A stretch of 64,000 nucleotides of DNA from Fructilactobacillus lindneri DSM 20690 = JCM 11027 (GTDB lineage: Bacteria; Bacillota; Bacilli; Lactobacillales; Lactobacillaceae), in contig NZ_MIYK01000001.1 of assembly GCF_002907375.1 (NCBI RefSeq), positions 62,001 to 126,000 on the forward strand. Reading direction: 5' to 3'. Made by a program: the position numbers and the translations under genes. The notes below the pieces were generated by a model that was given only the letters and a program-made list of their open reading frames with translations, was not told the origin of the DNA and made no database searches. This document shows positions 47,222 to 56,360 of this stretch, piece by piece (the first letter of the stretch is position 1; the number at the start of each line of letters is the position of its first letter).

Positions 47222-47250
47222 TTGTGTATGGTTTCACATCATGATATATT
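47222..47250 (+). promoter_or_regulatory. NADH oxidase promoter with Rex operator
   Basis: TTGTGTATGGTTTCACAT (47222-47239) matches the Rex consensus TTGTGAA-N4-TTCACAA with two mismatches. The -35 TTGTGT (47222-47227) lies in it, and a 17-nt gap precedes TATATT (47245-47250). Confidence 0.75.
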
Positions 47251-47297
47251 AGTAAAATAAATAGTTATTAAAACATCTTTGTGAAAGAGGTATTAAT

Positions 47298-48650
47298 ATG
47301 AAAGTTATTGTTGTAGGATGTACTCACGCCGGAACGTTTGCCATTAAAAGGGCAATTGCAGACCATCCAGATGCAGAAGTTACCGTATATGAAAAAAACG
47401 ACAATATTTCATTCTTGTCTTGTGGAATTGCATTGTATCTTGGTAAGGAAATTAAAAATAATGATCCCCAGGGACTTTTCTATTCTAGTCCAGAAGAGTT
47501 GGAATCATTAGGTGCCAACGTACAGATGAAGCACGAAGTTACTGAGATTGACTCTAAGGCTAAGACCATTAAAGTGAAAGATTTAACCTCAGGAGAAGAA
47601 AAAGAAGAAACATATGACAAATTGATTATGACAACTGGTTCATTGCCAATTGTGCCTCCAATTCCTGGAATTGATAGTAAACGGGTTTACTTATGTAAGA
47701 ACTGGAATGATGCGAAAAAATTGTTTGATGAAGCACCTAAGGCTAAATCAATTACAGTGATTGGCTCAGGATATATTGGTGCCGAATTAGCAGAAGCATA
47801 TTCTAATCAAAACTTTGATGTTAATTTGGTGGATGGATCTGAACGAGTTCTTTATAAATACTTCGATCCTAAATTTACTGAAATTTTGGCTGAAGACTAT
47901 GAGAATCATGGCGTTAACCTAGAATTAGGTTCAAAAGTTGCTGCTTTTGAAGAACAAGCTGATGGAATCATCGTAAAAACCAATGATGATAAAGAGATTA
48001 AATCAGACATTGCCATTTTATGTATTGGGTTTAAACCAAATACCAGCTTGCTAGATGGACAAGTTGATATGATGGATAATGGGGCTATCATAACCGATGA
48101 TTACATGCATTCTACGAATCATGATATTTTTGCAGCTGGTGATAGTGCGGCTGTTCATTATAATCCAACTGGTCAAAACGCTTACATTCCATTAGCTACT
48201 AACGCAGTTCGTCAAGGATTGTTAGTTGGGGAAAACTTAACCGAAGATAAGACAAAGTATATGGGAACTCAGTCCTCATCAGGATTAAAATTATACGGTC
48301 GGACTTATGTTTCAACTGGTTTGAATATGGCAGCTGCTAAAGCACAAAACATCAATGCACATCAAGTGATTGTGGAAGATAATTATCGTCCAGAGTTTAT
48401 GAAAACAACTGATTCAGTTTTGATGTCATTAGTTTATGATCCAGATTCACGTCGGATTTTAGGTGGCGCTTTAACTAGTATGTACGATGTTTCTCAATCA
48501 GCAAATGTTTTATCAGTATGTATCCAAAATAAAAATACTATTGATGACTTAGCCATGGTAGATATGTTGTTCCAGCCACAATTTGATCGTCCGTTTAATT
48601 ATTTAAATATTCTAGCTCAAGCTGCTCAAGCAAAGGAAACTAAAAAATAA
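47298..48650 (+). CDS. nox: NADH oxidase (FAD-dependent, single redox cysteine)
   Basis: This enzyme oxidises NADH with oxygen, probably to water, and regenerates NAD+ for fermentation. The 450-residue flavoprotein of the CoA-disulfide reductase/NADH peroxidase family has FAD-binding KVIVVGCTHAGTFA with conserved His10. It also has the redox Cys42 in SFLSCGIALYLG, the NADH-binding VIGSGYIGAELAEAYS and the second FAD motif NHDIFAAGDSAAVHYN. NADH peroxidase and CoA-disulfide reductase are close alternatives. The Rex operator in the promoter supports a role in NADH balance. Confidence 0.88.
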   Translation: MKVIVVGCTHAGTFAIKRAIADHPDAEVTVYEKNDNISFLSCGIALYLGKEIKNNDPQGLFYSSPEELESLGANVQMKHEVTEIDSKAKTIKVKDLTSGEEKEETYDKLIMTTGSLPIVPPIPGIDSKRVYLCKNWNDAKKLFDEAPKAKSITVIGSGYIGAELAEAYSNQNFDVNLVDGSERVLYKYFDPKFTEILAEDYENHGVNLELGSKVAAFEEQADGIIVKTNDDKEIKSDIAILCIGFKPNTSLLDGQVDMMDNGAIITDDYMHSTNHDIFAAGDSAAVHYNPTGQNAYIPLATNAVRQGLLVGENLTEDKTKYMGTQSSSGLKLYGRTYVSTGLNMAAAKAQNINAHQVIVEDNYRPEFMKTTDSVLMSLVYDPDSRRILGGALTSMYDVSQSANVLSVCIQNKNTIDDLAMVDMLFQPQFDRPFNYLNILAQAAQAKETKK

Positions 48651-48653
48651 ATT

Positions 48654-48689
48654 CGAGAGATTCAACGATAATGTTGAATCTCTTTTTGT
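48654..48689 (+). terminator. Intrinsic terminator after nox
   Basis: Stem AGAGATTCAAC/GTTGAATCTCT, loop GATAAT, T run. Confidence 0.85.
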
Positions 48690-48767
48690 TTCAGTTAAAT
48701 GTTTAAAAACGTAATTATCTTTTATTTGGATTACACTAAGTTTAAAAATAAAAAGGAGATTTTTACA

Positions 48768-49889
48768 ATGAGGACAAAAAATTTTTGGTCACCGACGACG
48801 CTAGATTATTACACCTGTTTAAATAAGATTTCGCCTAACTATGACTTTGCTAATTTTAAAAGAGATGATAATAATGTTTTAGTTTTAAAAAAAGCTTCTG
48901 AAATTTCTGGGGAAGTTGACCAAGCTTTGGTTAAGTATGAAACAAGTAAACAAGGGGGATTTGTTCCAGGAAGCAAAGCGACAAAGCGAATGACGAATCA
49001 AAATTATTCTCAAACAGCGAAAAAAACGTTGGCTATCAGAGCAGCTATGGGTTCGGAAAATTTGGATATTTCATTTGCAGTTTCAGAAACCGAGATTGAT
49101 TTAGGAGATGTAATTTTAGAAAAATATGAAGCAGAAAATATCTCTAGTCAAAGCAAACCATGTTTTGTTTATTATCATGGTGGGGATTTTTATGGCGGAT
49201 CAGCTTTAAACGCCAAGAACTTTTGTAAAAAATTAGCAGCTGATTGTCGTGGAATCGTTTTTGCGGTTGATTATCGTTTGACACCCGAAGTAACTGCAAC
49301 ACAATTGTTAGCTGATTGCCAAAAAGCGGTGACTTATGTAAATCAACATGCTGATGAGTTAAAGATTAATCGAGAACGAATTTATGTAAGTGGAGATAGT
49401 GCTGGTGGAAACATCGCAGCAGTTATGTCATATTTGGATGCAGCTCATGATGTTAATTTGATTAAGGGTCAAGTTTTAATTTATCCCATGGTTGATAATC
49501 GAGAGAAGGCGCATCAACTTGAATTAGGAGAAATGCCTGACGACCAAAAAAAATTGGTTAGAGATATGGATGCTGGAAATATTGATGCAATTGATATTTT
49601 AAAAGATATTTATGCTGATTCTGATAATCAAATGACGGATAAAACAATTTCTCCAGCAGCAATGTCAGAAAATGAATTCGCTAAAATGCCAAGAACAATG
49701 GTAATTGCAGCTGAATTTGATTGCTTAAATGATCAAGGATACCAATATGCATGTTCGGTGGCTAAACATCGAAATGATACCACTTATTTATATTATGGAG
49801 GAATGATGCATGCCTTTATTGATAAAGTTGGAATTGTGCCACAATCACAAGACGTGATTCGAGAGATGTCTTTGTGGGCTGAAAGATAA
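48768..49889 (+). CDS. Alpha/beta hydrolase (HSL/esterase family)
   Basis: From ATG 48768 (8 nt after AAGGAG) the protein is 373 residues; the frame extends upstream but without a ribosome site. It has the hormone-sensitive-lipase oxyanion motif HGGDFYGG, the nucleophile elbow GDSAGGNIAA (Ser), and the C-terminal EFDCLNDQG and MMHAFIDKVG, giving the Asp and His of the triad. About 110 N-terminal residues before the hydrolase core are of unclear fold (lid-like). Substrate unknown; short-chain or aryl esters are likely. No signal peptide is present. Confidence 0.87.
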   Translation: MRTKNFWSPTTLDYYTCLNKISPNYDFANFKRDDNNVLVLKKASEISGEVDQALVKYETSKQGGFVPGSKATKRMTNQNYSQTAKKTLAIRAAMGSENLDISFAVSETEIDLGDVILEKYEAENISSQSKPCFVYYHGGDFYGGSALNAKNFCKKLAADCRGIVFAVDYRLTPEVTATQLLADCQKAVTYVNQHADELKINRERIYVSGDSAGGNIAAVMSYLDAAHDVNLIKGQVLIYPMVDNREKAHQLELGEMPDDQKKLVRDMDAGNIDAIDILKDIYADSDNQMTDKTISPAAMSENEFAKMPRTMVIAAEFDCLNDQGYQYACSVAKHRNDTTYLYYGGMMHAFIDKVGIVPQSQDVIREMSLWAER

Positions 49890-49902
49890 TTCATAAAATT
49901 GA

Positions 49903-49953
49903 AAAGCCTATTACGTTAACTTTTTTCAAAGTTATTGTAAATAGGCTTTTTAT
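49903..49953. terminator. Bidirectional terminator between esterase and M20 genes
   Basis: Outer stem AAAAGCCTATT/AATAGGCTTTT with an inner imperfect GTTAACTTT/AAAGTTAT hairpin; T runs on both strands. It lies between convergent genes. Confidence 0.78.
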
Positions 49954-51096
49954 TTATGCAAAATTTTGATTATTAAGCATTAATTTTTTGTAGATTTCAA
50001 TAAAATTAAGATACATTTTAGTACTAATGTATTCGTTAGAACTATGTAAAGAACTATTTCCCGGGCCAAAAATCATAAAGGGAAAAGTGGGTTGTTTTCC
50101 AACTAAAAATTTTGCAGCATCAGTTGTATAAGTACCGCCAAAAGTTGGAATTACCTGATTGGTTACTTGTTTTCCAATTTTTTGTCCGCTTTGGACTAAT
50201 TTATTTTTCTTATCACCATCGACAGGAGGTAAGTCCATCAATATATTTAATTCAAATTGATATTTAGAATCCTGTTGTTCAAGTTTTTCAATAGCTGTTT
50301 TAATTATTTTAAGAACGTCTGTATTATTAAATTCATCAATTGTGCGTGCGTTTAATTCTACACTTGCAGTTCCTGGGATTGAATTAACCTGGTTACCACC
50401 CTTGATAACCGTAAAATTAAAAAGAAAATCACCGATAGCAGGATCACTTACATCTACTTTTTGAATCTTGTTATTAATAAGGGTTAAAAGGTCTAAGAGA
50501 TTTTGGACGGCATTATTACCAAGTGTAGGTATGGAACTATGAGCAATTTTACCCTTGGCCTTAATTTGAACATCTAATGAACCCTTATGGGCATAACAAA
50601 TTCGGTAACCAGTTGGTTCTCCAATGACTAGGACGTCAGCATTTTCCATAAAACCTTGTTGGGTGAGTTGCTCAGCACCATATTCTCCAACTTCTTCACC
50701 AACGGTAATTAAAAGTTTAATGGTTCCATTGATTGGAGTTGCTGCTTCTTTAAGTTCGATCATGGCAATAATCATTGCAGCTACACCGCTTTTCATATCG
50801 CAAGCCCCTCGACCATATAACTTTCCATCTTGTTCAGTTAAGTCAAAAGGGTCAGTATCCCAATCACCACCAGCGTCAACCACATCTTCGTGTCCACTAA
50901 AAACAGTGACGGGTTTACCAGTTCCAATTTCAGCAACTAGATTAGCACGATGTGGGGCATATTGGACGAGTTCAGTTTCAATACTATGTTTTCCTAACAA
51001 AGTAGTTAGATATTGTGCGACTGCTTCTTCATTGTTATTTACGGAACGAATGGCAACTAAGTCAGCGAGAATTTTAATTTTTTCTTGTTTATTCAT
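49954..51096 (-). CDS. M20 family metallopeptidase (ArgE/DapE-like deacylase)
   Basis: From ATG 51096 (behind AAAGGAC) the protein is 380 residues. The M20 zinc site is visible: FSGHEDVVDAGG (His, catalytic Asp), YGRGACDMKSGVAA (bridging Asp), TVGEEVGEYGA (catalytic Glu plus ligand), GEPTGYRI and the C-terminal SSLHSSNEY (His). A dimerisation domain lies between, at about residues 175-290. Members remove acyl groups from acetylornithine, succinyl-diaminopimelate or acyl amino acids; the exact substrate cannot be assigned. It is a single gene with no lysine or arginine biosynthesis genes nearby, so a peptide or acyl-amino-acid role is plausible. Confidence 0.88.
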   Translation of the reverse strand: MNKQEKIKILADLVAIRSVNNNEEAVAQYLTTLLGKHSIETELVQYAPHRANLVAEIGTGKPVTVFSGHEDVVDAGGDWDTDPFDLTEQDGKLYGRGACDMKSGVAAMIIAMIELKEAATPINGTIKLLITVGEEVGEYGAEQLTQQGFMENADVLVIGEPTGYRICYAHKGSLDVQIKAKGKIAHSSIPTLGNNAVQNLLDLLTLINNKIQKVDVSDPAIGDFLFNFTVIKGGNQVNSIPGTASVELNARTIDEFNNTDVLKIIKTAIEKLEQQDSKYQFELNILMDLPPVDGDKKNKLVQSGQKIGKQVTNQVIPTFGGTYTTDAAKFLVGKQPTFPFMIFGPGNSSLHSSNEYISTKMYLNFIEIYKKLMLNNQNFA

Positions 51097-51207
51097 TGCG
51101 GTTCGTCCTTTCAATTGTATTTCTACTAGGATAACTGAAAATGGAGAAATGTCAATTGTTATTATAAAAGATTAACTTAATTTTTTTGAAGTGATTGTAT
51201 GAATTTT

Positions 51208-51263
51208 AAGAAAAATAAAAAGCTTATTATATCAACGTTTCAAGCGTTAATGATAATAAGCAA
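51208..51263 (-). terminator. Terminator of ssrA
   Basis: On the minus strand: GCTTATTAT and ATAATAAGC pair, with an inner AACG/CGTT hairpin, followed by TTTTTATTTTT. Confidence 0.8.
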
Positions 51264-51274
51264 GATGTTAAAAA

Positions 51275-51638
51275 TGGAGTCGGCGGGATTTGAACCCGCG
51301 TCCGAGTATGTCGCCACCTGAACGTCTACATTTATAGATCAATTATTTAAAGTTCACTTTTCATGACGCCATTAATCAAGGCTAATATGAAAAGCTAATC
51401 TGATTAATCTCTTCTCTCTACCTCAGATGTGGGCAGAGGAGCGTGAGTCCACTTAAGTTAGGACCCATTACTAATCCATGGACGAGATTAGATGGATCTA
51501 CGTCGACTGTTTTTAGGCAGCTAAGGCGTAAGAATTGTTATTATTTTTTGCAGTTATAATGAACTGGACGATTTAACGCATCGCAGTACGAAATGCAGTT
51601 CAGGCACGAACCATACCCGTCGAATCCATAACGACCCC
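51275..51638 (-). ncRNA. ssrA: Transfer-messenger RNA (tmRNA)
   Basis: tmRNA rescues stalled ribosomes together with SmpB. The minus-strand gene begins GGGGTCGTTATGGATTCGAC and ends with the tRNA-like GGTTCAAATCCC T arm and CGACTCC, pairing with the 5' GGGGTCG. The discriminator is A and no CCA is encoded. The tag reading frame (51513-51551, minus) is GCA to TAA and encodes AKNNNNSYALAA, the form common in lactobacilli, ending in the ALAA degron read by ClpXP. The length is about 364 nt. Confidence 0.97.
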
Positions 51639-51672
51639 GATAGATATAGAATTATTATATCATATTTATTGG

Positions 51673-52446
51673 TCAAATTAAATCAAAATGTTTTAAACCA
51701 TTTACAATTCCGTGATTATCGTTATTAGTTGTGATAAATTCAGCATGCTCTTTGACATTATCTTTTCCATTGCCCATTACAACTGGATGGTCAACATAAT
51801 CAAGCATGGGAATGTCATTATCACCATCACCAAATGCATAAGTAGGAATTCCTTTTAATCCGGCAGTTTGAATCAATTGTTCAATTCCGGTTGCTTTGGA
51901 TGCACCATGGTCGACGATATCAATACTGAAAGGAGAGTTACGGAAGAAAGTTAATTTATCGCCAAATTCTTTTTCATATAATTTATCTTTATCAGTATTA
52001 GTAACAAACATCATGTCAATCGGATGTTCATGCCAGTATTCTTTATCAACTAGTTTAGGAATGGGGGCGTGAACTCGCTTGCAGGCTTCAATTAGCAAGT
52101 CATCATGTGCAGATGATGCTTTACCATGCTGGTCTAATACTGTAATCGAGTTACCGTTTTTAGCAGCAAAATCTGCTAATTTATCAATTACGTTTGGATC
52201 AATTACCCGAGAAAAGACTTTTTTATTTTGATACATTCCATAATCACCATTAGAAGCGACTACTGTATTAATTTTAGTTTTTTGCAATGTATCCGGGATT
52301 TCATAGAGAGTTCGACCAGTTGCAATAATTGGTAATCCGCCGTGCTCACGAATTTGATCCATAGTTGCTGCTACTTCGTCATTAATCTTTGAGTTATTGT
52401 CAAAAAGGGTACAGTCTAAATCAAAAAACAATAAATACTTATACAT
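51673..52446 (-). CDS. Cof-type HAD superfamily phosphatase
   Basis: The 257-residue protein has HAD motif I LLFFDLDCTLFD, in which nucleophile Asp and DxD are present and the usual Gly is Cys. Motif II is IIATGRT, motif III the Lys in GASKATGIEQL, and motif IV YAFGDGDNDIPML. A C2-type cap lies between about residues 80 and 180, placing it in the Cof/YbiV group that removes phosphate from sugar phosphates, FMN or similar metabolites. The substrate is unknown. GAGG lies before the ATG, and the gene stands alone beside ssrA. Confidence 0.9.
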   Translation of the reverse strand: MYKYLLFFDLDCTLFDNNSKINDEVAATMDQIREHGGLPIIATGRTLYEIPDTLQKTKINTVVASNGDYGMYQNKKVFSRVIDPNVIDKLADFAAKNGNSITVLDQHGKASSAHDDLLIEACKRVHAPIPKLVDKEYWHEHPIDMMFVTNTDKDKLYEKEFGDKLTFFRNSPFSIDIVDHGASKATGIEQLIQTAGLKGIPTYAFGDGDNDIPMLDYVDHPVVMGNGKDNVKEHAEFITTNNDNHGIVNGLKHFDLI

Positions 52447-52564
52447 ATTTTTTTAACCTCATTTCTGGATATCATTTTATCATATCATTTAATTTAAGTT
52501 CCTACTATTTAACTTGAAATAAAGTTACAATATAGTTATTAACAATATTTATTAAGGAGAAATT

Positions 52565-53740
52565 ATGCGAGAAGTTGAAATTACAGGTGCAGCCGCAAGT
52601 AAGTTTGAAGGCGGCTACCCACAAATAAGTTTGAAAGATTTAGATAATGAAAATGATTTTACTAACAATGGTGAATGGGTTGCTTTAATGAAAGGCGGTC
52701 ATTTTGTTGCCAGTGCTTATTTAGCAAAAGAGGGAAATGGGATTGGCTGGATTTTAAGTCGTAAAGAAAATCAACCGATTGATGAAAATTTCTTCACTAA
52801 ATTATTTAAGCATGCTTTTAATCAACGAGTTCCATTACAAGAAAAAGGGTTAAGTGCTTATCGTTTATTTAATGGACAAGGTGATGGACTTGGTGGGCTT
52901 ACCATTGATAACTATGATGGTGAAATTGTCATCAGTTGGGAAAACGATGGTATTTTTAACCAAAGACGAATTATATTGCAAGCAATTGCCAATAGTTTAG
53001 AAAGCTATCAAAATCTCTATGAAGTTAAACATTTTGAAAAGGGTAGTGAAATTAAAGCAGTTAATGGAATGGCACCAAATCCTCAAGTAGAAAAAAATAT
53101 TACTGAAAATGGAACGATTTATCCAATTCATTTAGCTGGTGCAACTAAAACTGGACTTGAGATAGGCTATCGTGATGTTCGTAAGCAGATTAAGAAAAAT
53201 TCACAAGCTAAAGTTGCTTTGAATCTACTGTTTGATCAAACTGGATTTGTTGCGGCTACGATTATGGGTGGATCAGTACAAACTGAAGATGTTGATCAAA
53301 ACAAACGTGCTAAAACAGATTTAGTCCAAGAATTTGCTGCCAATAGTGTGCAATCAGACGCTCAAACTGTTCGGATTATGGATATTAAGGGTTATCTTGA
53401 TTATGCTTCAAAACATGATTTGCGTTTTGATGTAATTACCATTAATTTACCAGTCTTCTTACGTAGTAAGAAAGGTAACTTTAACATTCGAAAAGATTTG
53501 AAAGAATTGCTTACCATCGTTTTTGCTTTAGCAAATTCACAAGCTGATATTTTCTTAACTACTCAAACTACTAGTGTTAGTATCCGTGATTTGCGTAGTA
53601 ACGCTCAAGACGCTTTAAACAACACTCAACATGCTTTTATTGAAAAGGAAGTCTTTAAAGCACCAGCAGATTTTCCATTTGATAAAGAATATTTACGTGA
53701 AAGTCCAATTAAAGGATTATGGTTTAAGCTGCAAAAATAG
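52565..53740 (+). CDS. RlmI-like rRNA methyltransferase homologue with degenerate active site
   Basis: The 391-residue protein has the layout of the PUA-EEHEAD-methyltransferase family (RlmI/YwbD), which makes m5C in 23S rRNA. Visible are an N-terminal PUA-like part (about 1-70), YRLFNGQGDGLGGLTIDNYD, a central ATKTGLEIGYRDVR and the Rossmann-like NLLFDQTGFVAATIMGG. Compared with what I recall of the family, the key motifs are altered: GxKTGFFLDQR reads ATKTGLEIGYR, NLFSYTGGF reads NLLFDQTGF, and DPPSFARSKK reads NLPVFLRSKK. The fold seems intact but SAM binding or catalysis is doubtful. Start ATG 52565, AAGGAG upstream. Confidence 0.78.
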   Translation: MREVEITGAAASKFEGGYPQISLKDLDNENDFTNNGEWVALMKGGHFVASAYLAKEGNGIGWILSRKENQPIDENFFTKLFKHAFNQRVPLQEKGLSAYRLFNGQGDGLGGLTIDNYDGEIVISWENDGIFNQRRIILQAIANSLESYQNLYEVKHFEKGSEIKAVNGMAPNPQVEKNITENGTIYPIHLAGATKTGLEIGYRDVRKQIKKNSQAKVALNLLFDQTGFVAATIMGGSVQTEDVDQNKRAKTDLVQEFAANSVQSDAQTVRIMDIKGYLDYASKHDLRFDVITINLPVFLRSKKGNFNIRKDLKELLTIVFALANSQADIFLTTQTTSVSIRDLRSNAQDALNNTQHAFIEKEVFKAPADFPFDKEYLRESPIKGLWFKLQK

Positions 53741-53796
53741 TTTCTCGCTGAACTAGTTGATACACAAAGGTTTCAATTTGTGAAACATTATTTTTA

Positions 53797-53845
53797 TGAA
53801 AACGATTACAAATGCGTTGCAATAGTGTTTATCGACTATTATAAT
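53797..53845 (+). promoter_or_regulatory. Promoter and cre site of fructokinase-pgi
   Basis: TTGCAA (53817-53822), 17-nt gap, consensus TATAAT (53840-53845). Just upstream is TGAAAACGATTACA (53797-53810), a full match to the CcpA cre consensus TGWNANCGNTNNCA. Confidence 0.75.
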
Positions 53846-53894
53846 ATAGTTAATCAAAGAAAAGTTAAGAAGACATCCAAGGAGGATGATGATT

Positions 53895-54782
53895 ATGCTA
53901 TATGGAAGTATTGAAGCAGGTGGAACTAAATTTGTTTGTGCTGTTGGTGATGAAAATTTCAATGTAATTGACCAAACTCAATTTCCTACCACTACTCCAG
54001 ATGAAACTCTAGCTAGAGTAATTAAATATTTTAAAAAATTTGATCATATTGATGCTTTTGGGATTGCTTCATTTGGACCCATTGATGTTGATAAAGATTC
54101 AGAAACTTATGGTTGGATTATTAAAACACCTAAAAAAGGTTGGAGTAATATCGACTTTTTAGGCAAAATGAAAGAAAATTTTGATGTTCCTATGTACTGG
54201 ACTACTGATGTTAATGGATCAGCTTATGGCGAATATATTAGTGCTAAAAAAAATGATGAATCTATTAAATCAGTCGCTTATATCACAATCGGAACCGGGA
54301 TTGGAATGGGTGCCGTAATTAACGGTGAATTCCTTGGTGTAGAAGGCACTCCAGAATTTGGTCATATTAAAGTTAAACGTCATCGTGACGACTTAGATTT
54401 TAAGGGAATATGTCCATGGCATGGAGACTGTCTTGAAGGGGTTGCTTCTGGTCCTACTTTTGAAGCTCGAAACGGAGTTAAAGGAATTGATACCCCAATC
54501 GTTGATCCAACTTGGGACATCATTGCATATTATGTTGCTCAAGCTGTTATTGATTTAACCGTAACATTTAGACCTAACAAAGTAATTTTAGGTGGTGGAG
54601 TTTGTACGCCTGATTTTATTGCTAAGGTAAGAGCTCAATTTACTTTACTATTTAATAACTATCTAAATGTTGGTTCATTGGAAAAATACATTACTGCTCC
54701 TGAAATTGCTCATAATGGATCAGCAACTTTCGGTGATTTTGTTTTAGCACAAAAGGCAATTGACGAACAAAAAAACGATTAA
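53895..54782 (+). CDS. Fructokinase (ROK family)
   Basis: Phosphorylates fructose, giving fructose-6-phosphate for the adjacent pgi product. From ATG 53895, 9 nt after GGAGG, the protein is 295 residues; ATGs at 53886 and 53889 sit too close to the ribosome site. Visible are the ATP-binding SIEAGGTKFVCAVGD, the ROK segment ITIGTGIGMGAVINGE, the catalytic Asp in TTDVNGSAYGE and the zinc motif GHIKVKRH to ICPWHGDCLEG (His-x-Cys-His-Cys), which defines the ROK fructokinase subgroup. A consensus promoter with a cre site lies upstream. Confidence 0.92.
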   Translation: MLYGSIEAGGTKFVCAVGDENFNVIDQTQFPTTTPDETLARVIKYFKKFDHIDAFGIASFGPIDVDKDSETYGWIIKTPKKGWSNIDFLGKMKENFDVPMYWTTDVNGSAYGEYISAKKNDESIKSVAYITIGTGIGMGAVINGEFLGVEGTPEFGHIKVKRHRDDLDFKGICPWHGDCLEGVASGPTFEARNGVKGIDTPIVDPTWDIIAYYVAQAVIDLTVTFRPNKVILGGGVCTPDFIAKVRAQFTLLFNNYLNVGSLEKYITAPEIAHNGSATFGDFVLAQKAIDEQKND

Positions 54783-54809
54783 TTAATTATTTTTGAAAGG
54801 TATATTATT

Positions 54810-56159
54810 ATGTCACACATTAAATTTGATGATTCAAAAGTGAAAAAATTTGTCCACGATAACGAAGTTCCAGAAATGCAGGCAATGGTTGATGCTGCTA
54901 ATACTGAACTTCGCGAGGGAACAGGCGCTGGAGCTGACTTTAGAGGTTGGATTAATTTACCAACTGATTATAATAAAGCTGAATTTGCCAGAATAAAAAA
55001 GGCCGCTGAAAAGATTAGAAAAGATTCTGATGTTTTAGTAGTGATTGGAATCGGTGGATCATATTTAGGCGCTAAAATGGCGATTGACTTTTTAAATGGT
55101 AGTTACTATAATTCAAAACCTAAAGAAAATCGTCGTGGTGTCCAAGTAGTATTTGCTGGAAACTCTTTAAGTGCATCATATTTGAATGAATTAGAAGAAT
55201 TTTTAGGCGATCGTGATTTTTCAGTGAATGTAATTTCTAAATCAGGTACTACTACTGAACCATCAATTGCATTTAGAATTTTTAAAGATAAGTTAATTAA
55301 AAAATATGGTAAAGATGCTAACCAAAGAATCTATGCTACAACGGATGCCAAACGTGGTGCTTTACGTAAAGAAGCAGATGCTAACGGGTATGAATCGTTT
55401 ATTATTCCTGATGATGTTGGTGGACGTTATTCTGTTTTGACTCCAGTTGGATTACTTCCAATTGCTGCAACTGGTGCAGATCTTGATCAATTAATGCAAG
55501 GGGCTGCCGATGCAGCTAAAGATTACGTTAGCTCTGATCTTGAGAAAAATGATGCTTATCGTTATGCTGCTTTGCGTAATATTTTGTATCGTAAGGGTTA
55601 TGTAACTGAATTAGTTGAAAATTATGAACCAAACTTGAGAATGTTTTCAGAATGGTGGAAACAATTAATGGGTGAATCTGAAGGGAAAGACCAAAAAGGA
55701 ATTTATCCTTCATCAGCTAACTTTACAACTGATTTGCATTCGCTTGGACAATACATTCAAGAAGGTCTACGTAACTTGTTTGAAACGGTTGTTAAAGTTC
55801 AAAATCCGCCTTATAACGTTGAAATTCCAATGGATAAAGAAAACTTAGATGGTTTGAACTATTTAAAGGGACAATCAATGAATGAAGTTAACGATAAAGC
55901 CTATGAAGGAGTTGTTTTAGCCCATAATGATGGTGGGGTACCGGTAATGACTGTTGAGATTCCTGATGAGTCAGAATACAGTTTAGGCTATTTAATTTAC
56001 TTCTTTGAAGTTGCAGTGGCAATTTCTGGCTATCTAAATGGGATTAATCCGTTTAATCAACCTGGCGTAGAAGCATATAAAAAGAACATGTTTGCATTGC
56101 TTGGCAAACCTGGTTTTGAAGAACTTGGTAAGAAGTTAAACAAAGAATTACATGAATAA
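54810..56159 (+). CDS. pgi: Glucose-6-phosphate isomerase
   Basis: PGI interconverts glucose-6-phosphate and fructose-6-phosphate. The 449-residue protein is of the Gram-positive short type, with [46 protein letters not shown] and [16 protein letters not shown]. The catalytic Glu and His lie in the [16 protein letters not shown] and [10 protein letters not shown] regions. It follows fructokinase by 27 nt with AAAGG before the ATG and no terminator between, so fructose can be phosphorylated and sent to the glucose-6-phosphate entry of the pentose/phosphoketolase route. Confidence 0.96.
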   Translation: MSHIKFDDSKVKKFVHDNEVPEMQAMVDAANTELREGTGAGADFRGWINLPTDYNKAEFARIKKAAEKIRKDSDVLVVIGIGGSYLGAKMAIDFLNGSYYNSKPKENRRGVQVVFAGNSLSASYLNELEEFLGDRDFSVNVISKSGTTTEPSIAFRIFKDKLIKKYGKDANQRIYATTDAKRGALRKEADANGYESFIIPDDVGGRYSVLTPVGLLPIAATGADLDQLMQGAADAAKDYVSSDLEKNDAYRYAALRNILYRKGYVTELVENYEPNLRMFSEWWKQLMGESEGKDQKGIYPSSANFTTDLHSLGQYIQEGLRNLFETVVKVQNPPYNVEIPMDKENLDGLNYLKGQSMNEVNDKAYEGVVLAHNDGGVPVMTVEIPDESEYSLGYLIYFFEVAVAISGYLNGINPFNQPGVEAYKKNMFALLGKPGFEELGKKLNKELHE

Positions 56160-56167
56160 GATTATTA

Positions 56168-56216
56168 AAAAGGTCAGCTGTAGTCTAAATTGATTACAGC
56201 TGACCTTTTTTTAATT
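56168..56216 (+). terminator. Intrinsic terminator after pgi
   Basis: Stem AAAAAGGTCAGCTGTA/TACAGCTGACCTTTTT, loop of 12, T run. Confidence 0.9.
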
Positions 56217-56316
56217 TTTAAAGAACGGAAGCAAAGTAATTTTCCTTTTAATAGTCTCTTTTTATTAAGAAAAGAATGTAATCATTAAAAGGGTATCTTA
56301 TTCTATTGAGATGGTA

Positions 56317-56325
56317 TGCTATACT
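56317..56325 (+). promoter_or_regulatory. Extended -10 promoter of the polyprenyl synthase gene
   Basis: TG-C-TATACT (TATACT at 56320-56325), the same extended -10 string as before trxB and rapZ. Confidence 0.6.
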
Positions 56326-56360
56326 AATGTTATTAATACGGATTACAAGGGCGGTAAAAC

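Noticed and set aside
53768-53798. Hairpin GTTTCA/TGAAAC after the RlmI-like gene as a terminator
   Set aside because: The stem is only 6 bp and the T run is interrupted; too weak to list.
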